Below are positions 56,993-64,000 of a stretch of DNA of 64,000 nt, piece after piece. The notes beneath the pieces are model-generated. The model was not told the DNA's origin, searched no databases, and worked only from the letters and a program-made list of their open reading frames with translations. The translations under genes and the position numbers were made by a program. The stretch is from Colletotrichum lupini. Lineage: Eukaryota; Ascomycota; Sordariomycetes; Glomerellales; Glomerellaceae. Each line of letters starts with the position of its first letter. Positions within the stretch are counted from its first letter, which is position 1. The DNA is taken from positions 682,001-746,000 of the forward strand of contig NC_064678.1 in NCBI RefSeq assembly GCF_023278565.1, read 5' to 3'.

Positions 56993-59606
56993 GATGGCGA
57001 TCGTTTGCAAGTTCTTCTCAATATCTCGAGTTTGTTCGGTTTCGTTTTGGGGGATAAGGAGTGGATTTGGAAATTGTTCAAAAAAGGGAACAAGTCTCAA
57101 AATGGGAGTGAATGAACGTAACCTCTAGGGTCAACAAGTGAAAAATGAATGAAAACACCGTACTAGCGGTGACTCGAAAAAGAAGGAATGCACGAAAGAT
57201 GCGGCTCAACAATCAGAAAGAAGAGTCAAGTCGTGTTGAGGTTGGAGGCGGTCCTCTGGCGTTGATATTATATCTCTCCATGCCTTCCAGGCTTCTCTCC
57301 TATCCAACGATCCGTCATCCAACAACTAAGTGCCCACCGTGCCACTTAGTATCCGTCCCTGGAGGAACTGTACAAGACGGGAAGGACCCCCACTGAAGCA
57401 GGTTTCCTTAATCTCATCTTGCCCAAGGATGGCTGCTGCTTGCATACTGCGCAGTCCGGGGTCCGTAGCGCCAGACCAGGGGGTCGCAGAGATTCTCCGT
57501 GTTGGTCTCGGTCGTCGGCAGACCCGCTGAAGTTGGTGAACCCCGGGATGTGCATCCTTGGGGCCGCTAGAATGTTTGATATAAACTTGTCTGCTATCTG
57601 GTGCCAAGCGCGCCAACTGAGCCAGCTCGCGCTTTGTTTCAAATAAGAACACCATCATTGGCAGAACTCCCAAACGAGGCCATCGCCGCACTTGCAGGTA
57701 GATGCAGGCAACACAGGCGACTTGTCCCTATGACGTGCCGTGTAATTTGAGCTGGCTTGTTTTACTTACATGTGAGGTGTCCCACTTACCGTAATCGCGA
57801 AGCCCGCAGGTGATCTGGGCGCACAGTGCCGCCCCCTTTCGTCCCCCTCTCGTTGGTGTCCAACGGTGAAATGGACCGACCTTCAGCGCCTCTGCGGCCA
57901 ACCAGCTCCAGCCACTTCGAAATCTTCGGATGAACTGACCGAAGGGGGCGGCGGCCGCAGTGGATAGCGGGAATAATGCAACGTTGAGGCGATCGAGAAG
58001 GGCCTTTGGGAATTGGACATGATAGTGAGTGAGCAAACAATCCTTCCAGGACGCGGGATGTCGAAAGAGCCTCCCTGCAGCTACCTTTAATCTCATGCAC
58101 TCCTGTCTACCTAGCGCCTACACTACCGCCATGATGTGACTTCTGCTCACCAAGACATGCCAAATCGAAGACACTTTGCTGGCTAGGCCAGACCATCGGG
58201 ATCAAGAGCCGAGACTAACCAGTAACAACTAGCTTTTACTGCAACGCTGATCTTCTGGACCAGAACTTTGACAAGATCGAGTTGCTTTACTCGAGACTCT
58301 CCAATGTCTCCATCAGCCTCAGGTGGAAGGTCCCCCATGTTTGTAGTCCACAATTACCCCTCATAAGCTGGAATGCCACCTTCTCAATTGGCGGAATTTG
58401 TTTGCGTTTAATAATTGGAGTCGATGGATATGAATCAATTGAACCATACTCGGTGGATTCTCGTCCAATTTTACCGAGCTCCTCGGTAAAAGTTGCTCAT
58501 ATTTGCTCCGCCGCGAATAGTGGACGCGAAGGTTTGTTCCCTCTTTTCCTTTGGCGCCGTAAGATTGGGCATGTTTGGCCATTTGGCATTTCCCCTTTTC
58601 TTTCGGCCGAACATATTTGGACTTGCTGCGGGAGACAAAACTCATCTCTACCGCGCAATGTGAGGCTACTACGCGTATAGATGCCGTCTATTTATCCGGA
58701 CGGTTATTTGTGGCATTTGGTGGTGGACGAGTCAGAGAATACCCAAGTAATCCGGGGACGCGGGAACACAACAGGGACTAACCTTGAAGTGACAGGACAG
58801 AATTCACCCGAAAGTTAGCGCCCAGATGTCTGTCTCTCAGGGGCTGTTTGGATGTTACACAAGATATTGCTTGATCAGCACTTGACTCGCAGACGGGAGC
58901 GCTGCTGATCTGTTGATCAAGCCAACTCCATGGCGCGTTAATCAACTGTCATGCCAAGCTTTCCGACTAGCTTCCACGCGGGAGCCTTGTCCATGGACAA
59001 ACGGAAGGTGACGGATGAATTTCTCGCGATTAACAGTGCAAAATCCCACAGGCTGCTTCTTCAGGGGAAACTTTCAAATGTCGGAATCGATCCTTGCCAG
59101 ATTGATAGACATAGCCACTAGTGGAGCAAGCCTGATTATTAGCCATTGCCGAGATCCTGCCCATAATTTGTCGAGTGACGACGACCTCATTAGTGAGCAA
59201 ACTCACCAAGGATCGTTTCGTTTTCATGGACTCTCCCTTTGTCTTCGGCAATTTCTGGCCGGATGAAACTCTGATTCATTGCGATCATCAATATCACCGT
59301 GTTGGTCCTAATTAAGACCTTTCATGTTGCCCGATGAAAAATTCATACAAGAAACTTGACTCGGCCGAGTATGTGCGATTTTCAATCCCTACGTTTCTAA
59401 GCCCTCTTAAGCGTACTTACTTAAGTCATATAACAGTCCCTTCGCAGCCTAATCTTTTGACTTAGATAGCACATTCTTTTAATTGTCTTACTCAAGCGAG
59501 GGGGCCAAACATGATGCAAAAAGCGCGAATGGCTTCCATCCTCTCTTTTGTCTTCATTCGAACCCGCTTGGCTTATCTTGTACGTAGTGTTCATGTATAC
59601 CTAGTA
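56993..59606. other. Intergenic 2.6 kb between cdh and the UstYa-like gene
   Basis: Promoter side of cdh and 3' side of the UstYa-like gene. It contains a perfect inverted repeat (58469-58491) and no supported coding region. It may mark the border of the secondary-metabolite locus to its right. Confidence 0.45.
58469..58491. repeat. Perfect 10-bp inverted repeat with 3-nt centre
   Basis: TTTTACCGAG and its exact reverse complement CTCGGTAAAA flank the centre CTC. A CGG-containing palindrome like this could be a Zn2Cys6 binding site or part of a small inverted-repeat element. The sequence shows the symmetry only. Confidence 0.6.
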
Positions 59607-60424
59607 TCACCAAGACTCACAACTAAGTCCCTCATGTTTGCAAGGATAATATGGCTTAACCTGATGCATTGTGAGCTTTGGGTGCCATTGGTGAAGAGTC
59701 AGGGAGCAACACTTACAACATCAGGATGTTCCGGCCATGGGGTGCCATGGACATTGAGCTCTTCAAAGTCTTTCGGCGGATTCTCCAGTATCGCGTCCAT
59801 CAGATATTTGGTGCAATGTATCGTATGGCTGTAATTGAAAGGGGGATCGTAGCCCAGAGAAATCCACAGGTGCGTCTGCCGCAGAGTGTACATGCAGTGA
59901 TATGTGTGTTCCTTCCTCGTGACCCAGCCGGCGGTCAAGACTTCGCTCGTCGGTGGTATCTCATGTTTTCCGCCCTTATCATAGTATCGATGCCATGGCC
60001 CTTCATTGTGAAATTCTTTGAGTAGGGCCACGTTGTCTTTGTGCGCCATAGGCTCTTTGGGCCACCATTTAAACGACATGGTGTCGAACTCGCAGCCCCT
60101 GTCGCGCGCGATTTTGGGTAGAGCGCCGTTGGGAGCGCAGACGTACCCTGATAGGTCGAGGTCCATCTTCTGGCAGGTTTCGCATGATGGAAAGAAGGCG
60201 AGATACGCCAGTATTGAGAAGACAAGGATGGGTGGAACGAAGAGATACCAAGATCTCCAAGCTGGGTCGAACTTTTGCCATGGAAGGTGTTTCCTGACTC
60301 TGGCGAACCCAGCTTCTTGATAGACGGAGGAATCTCTCGACGCGCCTTCTTCGCAAGACTCTCCCTCAGTCTCGTCTTTGAGGAGAGAGTACTTCTCTTC
60401 GCGTTTGCCCGACTTTGGTAACAT
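59607..60424 (-). CDS. UstYa-like oxidase (DUF3328 family)
   Basis: Membrane-anchored enzyme of the family of UstYa, which oxidises or cyclises peptide-type natural products in fungi. One transmembrane helix lies at about residues 59-78 (WYLFVPPILVFSILAYLAFF) after a cytosolic acidic N-terminus. The family's two HxxHC motifs are both intact: His173-Cys177 (HTYHC) and His200-Cys204 (HTIHC). My model is exons 60424-59718 (through codons ...PDV, the last base at 59717) and 59660-59607. The intron 59716-59661 has donor GTAAGT, a CTGAC branch and CAG acceptor, giving the tail VKPYYPCKHEG. Without splicing the frame stops after VSVAP at 59699. A second in-frame Met at 60460 is less likely. The neighbours suggest a peptide-product pathway. 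Confidence 0.83.
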
Positions 60425-61623
60425 GTTGTGCTTGACAAGTGGCCGACCCCACCTATTCAATGCTGAGCTGCAGTCGTTTAATGGTGCAGGAAGGCTTTCT
60501 GATCAATTCGGAGGCGACTTGACGATGTGGCACCAGTCTGGTTGTGTAGTACTAAAAGGCCCAGGTACAGAGCAAGACACATCAAGTAATGACACGAATG
60601 TGCCGCATCAGACCCCAGACACTACTACGACGGTGAACACAAAAGGTTTGATGATAATCACACAGCTGAAGATTCTCCTCTTCGTTGACTTAGGCAAACG
60701 CTGGTACATCGGCTCCGGAATACATATCCTCGTGCGGAGCATAGCTCGCTTTCAGATCGGGATTGGCGGACCGAAAGGCCCACATTTCCGGACCGAAGCG
60801 CCGATCCACCATCGGTCCGACAAAAATGCACTGCTCCGATCAACTCGCAGACGCTATCAGCGTTGATCATTGTAAGCAAAAATTGGCAGAGTTGGTAGCG
60901 TATTGTGTGACTCGAAGAGAGTTGAGCTCGCATAGGTATCTTTCCAAGTCTCAGTCTCAGTTCTTGTACACTCAAGCAGCAACACCCCTATGACCACTGG
61001 AGTCTATATCGATGAGTCAAACTACGAAATACTAGTAGTAATTCAACCAGAATTACGGGATTTGTACCACCGAAGCCTACTATACCTTTCGTCAGCTCTA
61101 CTTCCTGGTCTGAAGGAAACGTGGTCTTTGCCGTGGTTGCAAAACCTTGATCCAAGGGCCGTGCTGGAAACATGAAGCGTCAACAATAGCTCAAGACGAC
61201 AATCCTTTCCGCGCAATGCTTAGTTGAACTAGCCAGAAGACTAACCTCTAGATAATTTACGAGACATGGCAATGACATGCGTGATTTATCATCTCCCCAT
61301 TTCAATTGTGAAAGTTCAATTATGTAAGCCAGCTTGGAAACCTCGAGGAGTTAGCGCCTCTGAAAAGGACGAGTAGATCTTACGGTCGCTTGAAACATGG
61401 CTGAAACCTCACCACCAAGGATCCTTGAAGCTCCCATGTTCGCGAATGTCCCGATGGGCCCGTTGGGGGTCTTTCGACCATCCGTTGCCCTCCATTCTTC
61501 TCGATGAAGAAATACAACTGGAGTTCATCTCTTGGCAAATTCTTGGTGTTCTTGGCCTCCCAATCGGCTATCGTGGCGGCGTTCTTCCTTTGATGATCTT
61601 GTTTGTTTGGTTAAACAACAGCC
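60425..61623. other. Divergent promoter region, UstYa-like / fucosyltransferase-like
   Basis: 1.2 kb shared by two divergent genes, which would allow co-regulation. A 162-codon open frame at 60378-60866 overlaps the start of the UstYa-like gene in antisense and has no recognisable family; I do not call it. Confidence 0.5.
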
Positions 61624-63018
61624 ATGCTCTCCGAAAATCGTCCACTGGTGTGGTCCTTCTTGGCGCTATTTCTTATTTTTGTCTGGAGCCTCCGATTACT
61701 AGGCGTTCACGACGCGATCGCAGATACAGTTTCAACATTTTTTCCTGATGAATCGAACGAAGAAGCGACGACCGAGAGCGGGTTCATGCGACAAGCCATT
61801 GATGTCGAATTTCCAACTCCGATCGACTACGCGCCCATTCGGGAAACATGCTCTCGCACTCGGTTTCGCCCTGGGCTGCTCTTCAGCTGCGAAGAACAGC
61901 ACGGCGGCATTGGCATGGTGCGAAACCAAATACTGAAGTGCGTCCGGTATGCGATCCACGGCGGAGGTGCACTCGTTTTGCCTTCAATGTCCCTGCGTAA
62001 CGCGAAAGACATTACCGATATCGAGACGGGAAACGAGGTGCCTCTCGACTACCTATTGGACCGCGAGGCATTTATAACACGCCTGACAGAGGGGTGTCCG
62101 GGGATGATCGTGTACGAAAAGGCGACGGACTTTCCCTTCTACGAACACCGTTTAGGGGAGCCTTTGTCTCTGGTGGGAGACCATTTCGAGCCAGACCATC
62201 CACGGGAGGGGCTGAGACATCCGCGAAAATGGCGATACTTCTTCGACAACTGGCTCGAAGAGCAGGGAGTTCGAGAACATATGGGTCCAGAAGCTCCAGT
62301 ACACATCAAGATGGAGCAGTCCTTCCTCGAGTATCCCGTGCGCGACGACGGTGACGCCTTCGTACACGAGTTCGGCAAAATCCTGTCCTTCAGGAATGAC
62401 ACTCGCGCTCTTGCGGCAAAGACTCTCTACCTGCTCAAGGAGAAATTCGCGCTTCCTTTCGATCCGAGAAAAGCCATCAACCCCAATGCTTATTTTGGGG
62501 CGCATCTACGACTGGAGAAGGATGCCACTTCTGCCTGGGGGCCTGACGAGTGGCGGTTCTCGCGGATGGATGACCAATTCGAAGAACAATTCCGTTATCT
62601 CGAGCGCACGGGGTTGAACGTTGTCTACGTGGCATCTGGAAACCAGACTGTGGTCGACATTTTTGCGGAAAGGCTCAACAAGTATCTCTCAATAGAGACT
62701 GGTACACCAAGGAGGAATATTACGGTGGTGACCAAAAACGACCTGCTTCTCGGGGCCGATCGCGAGCAACTTGATGCCCTTACATTTGACCAGCATGCCC
62801 TAGTGGATTTTCTGGTCATGTTCAGAGCGAGCGCATTCATGGGCGTCGCTCATTCCAGTTTCCCGTGGACCATTGCCCTGCGGCGGCACGAGCTGAGTAA
62901 ATATTCGAAATTCGGCAACGAAGGCTCAGATCTACTGAGAGACGAGTACAGCATCATTATGGGCATGGAGGCCGACTACCCATATGTCGACCCCTTTGTT
63001 TATGGCCTGTGGCCATAA
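61624..63018 (+). CDS. O-fucosyltransferase-like type II membrane protein
   Basis: 464 residues, single exon. One N-terminal transmembrane helix (about 9-28, VWSFLALFLIFVWSLRLLG) with a short cytosolic start fits a Golgi or ER type II topology. The lumenal part resembles the fungal GDP-fucose O-fucosyltransferase-like family: GGIGMVRNQILKCVRYAIHG near residue 95, NAYFGAHLRLEKDA near 290, and VDFLVMFRASAFMGVAHSSF near 400. The last block is the usual sugar-nucleotide C-terminal motif of that fold. Whether it transfers fucose, another sugar, or has lost activity is not visible. Its position between a UstYa-like gene and an NRPS points to a role in decorating or exporting a metabolite, which is inference. 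Confidence 0.72.
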   Translation: MLSENRPLVWSFLALFLIFVWSLRLLGVHDAIADTVSTFFPDESNEEATTESGFMRQAIDVEFPTPIDYAPIRETCSRTRFRPGLLFSCEEQHGGIGMVRNQILKCVRYAIHGGGALVLPSMSLRNAKDITDIETGNEVPLDYLLDREAFITRLTEGCPGMIVYEKATDFPFYEHRLGEPLSLVGDHFEPDHPREGLRHPRKWRYFFDNWLEEQGVREHMGPEAPVHIKMEQSFLEYPVRDDGDAFVHEFGKILSFRNDTRALAAKTLYLLKEKFALPFDPRKAINPNAYFGAHLRLEKDATSAWGPDEWRFSRMDDQFEEQFRYLERTGLNVVYVASGNQTVVDIFAERLNKYLSIETGTPRRNITVVTKNDLLLGADREQLDALTFDQHALVDFLVMFRASAFMGVAHSSFPWTIALRRHELSKYSKFGNEGSDLLRDEYSIIMGMEADYPYVDPFVYGLWP

Positions 63019-63243
63019 GGCCATTTCGGCTTCCCGGAAAGAATTGGGACAGCGACATCGTATGGATGGATAATGAAAGCATAGATACCAGCATGTGTAT
63101 AAGTTTTGACAGGCATCAAAATACATGTAGAAAGACTCTAGCATTATCAAAGTAGAAAAGCAAAAGCAAGAGCACGTCTAATACCACAAAACGAAATTCA
63201 ACTCCGAGTTCCAAGTTCCCTGCAACGTGGTTGGCGAATCGCA

Positions 63244-64000
63244 CTAGGAAGTGAGCCTTATTTTGATGTCGCCCACCGTCTGGCTGTGCTGATCAATCAA
63301 CAGATCAAGTAGCCGTCGATATGTCTGCGTCAAGGTCTTCATGGTAGTCTCAGAAAACAGGGACTCGTAATAGGCAAGCGTAGCGTCAAGTCGGGATGGT
63401 CCTTCGTTGAATGCCAGTACCAGGAGTTGCTGCCAATTTGCCGGATTAGTTCATGCACTCTTGTTCAAGAGCATGGCTTTTGACTTGCCTCGTGGGGATC
63501 CTGCTTCCAGATTGATCGGAACCCAATCTCGATATCATCATCCGAGTACTTGACCTTTCGGTGGTTGACTAGCGTATTGAAAAGTCCAGTACCTTCGCAC
63601 CCTAGCTGACGCTCGACTTCGGTCAAGTCAAAGGTCTTGTGGTTCAGGCTGCGGATGTTCTCATCTTGGAAGGCCTGCAGGGCCTGAATAATCATCGTCG
63701 AATCGTCAAAGCTAGCACAGGCTATCATCATTGATAGCATTGGTCCGACAACCTCATCCGCGTGCGGCAAGTTAATATCTCGATCAGAGACTAGATGCCC
63801 AAAACAAACGGTAGAATGACCAGTGTAAACATGGAGGAGCATAGCCCATGCGAATTGAAGAACGTTCGAAAGAGTCACCCCGACCTCGCAGAGAAACTGC
63901 TTCATCTCGACTGTGATATCAACTACGAAGTTGATGGAACCCATGGTATGAGGGTCTGGGCCGCTTCTCACCATAGTCTCGATTGGGACCATGTATGGCT
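63244..64000 (-). CDS. Nonribosomal peptide synthetase, terminal condensation domain (partial, runs off window)
   Basis: Only the 3' end of the gene is inside the window. Exons 64000-63489 and 63429-63244; the latter is 61 codons plus stop TAG. The remaining protein matches the C-terminal half of a condensation domain: NFVVDITVEMKQFLCEVGVT, LQFAWAMLLHVYTGHSTVCF, the FGHLVSDRD block, VVGPMLSMMIACASFD, LFNTLVNHRK, and finally LVLAFNEGPSRLDATLAYY. The HHxxxDG catalytic motif lies upstream of the window edge. No thiolation or thioesterase domain follows, so this NRPS ends in a condensation domain. That is the fungal pattern for release by cyclisation or condensation. The intron 63488-63430 uses GC instead of GT as donor (GCAAGT). 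It faces the fucosyltransferase-like gene tail to tail. Confidence 0.85.

Noticed and set aside
58370..58680. Possible remnant of a mobile element around the inverted repeat
   Set aside because: No transposase frame, no flanking target-site duplication and no second copy in the window. Only the palindrome itself is reported.

Overview
The window is chromosomal DNA of a filamentous ascomycete. The evidence is short spliceosomal introns (about 50-80 nt, GT-AG with CTRAC-like branch sites), three nuclear-type tRNA genes (two with introns), and typical Pezizomycotina families: HET-domain protein, Zn2Cys6 factors, Pth11-like receptor, UstYa-like protein, NRPS and cellobiose dehydrogenase. The divergent TUB1-type beta-tubulin and the overall gene mix suggest a Sordariomycete close to Colletotrichum; that placement is an inference, not a database match.

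Left part (1-31 kb) is mostly housekeeping. It starts with a ten-exon class I methyltransferase and a tannase/feruloyl-esterase placed tail to tail. An OCRL-type inositol 5-phosphatase, the decapping factor Dcp1, the BAR protein Rvs161/Hob3, a peptidyl-tRNA hydrolase, Elp3, succinyl-CoA ligase alpha, the E2 enzyme Ubc1 with its UBA domain, and proteasome ATPase Rpt2 follow. Then come a SYLF-domain lipid-binding protein, tRNA-Met, a Zn2Cys6 factor and a promethin/LDAF1-like lipid-droplet protein.

Middle part (31-50 kb) is mixed: tRNA-Thr, a large HET-domain (allorecognition type) protein, a divergent beta-tubulin, a secreted CAP/PR-1 protein, two convergent Zn2Cys6 regulators, tRNA-Gly with a 10-nt intron, and a Pth11/rhodopsin-like membrane protein.

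Right part (50-64 kb) is accessory. An AA3_2-type GMC oxidoreductase and a full cellobiose dehydrogenase (AA8 cytochrome plus AA3_1 flavin domain) lie tail to tail and fit extracellular oxidation of plant polymers. The last 4.4 kb carries a UstYa-like oxidase, a membrane-anchored O-fucosyltransferase-like protein, and the terminal condensation domain of an NRPS that runs off the window. This looks like the edge of a secondary-metabolite cluster and is the best lead for something undescribed.

I checked that exon lengths keep frame for all fully modelled spliced genes. No transposon, rRNA gene or CRISPR array was seen.
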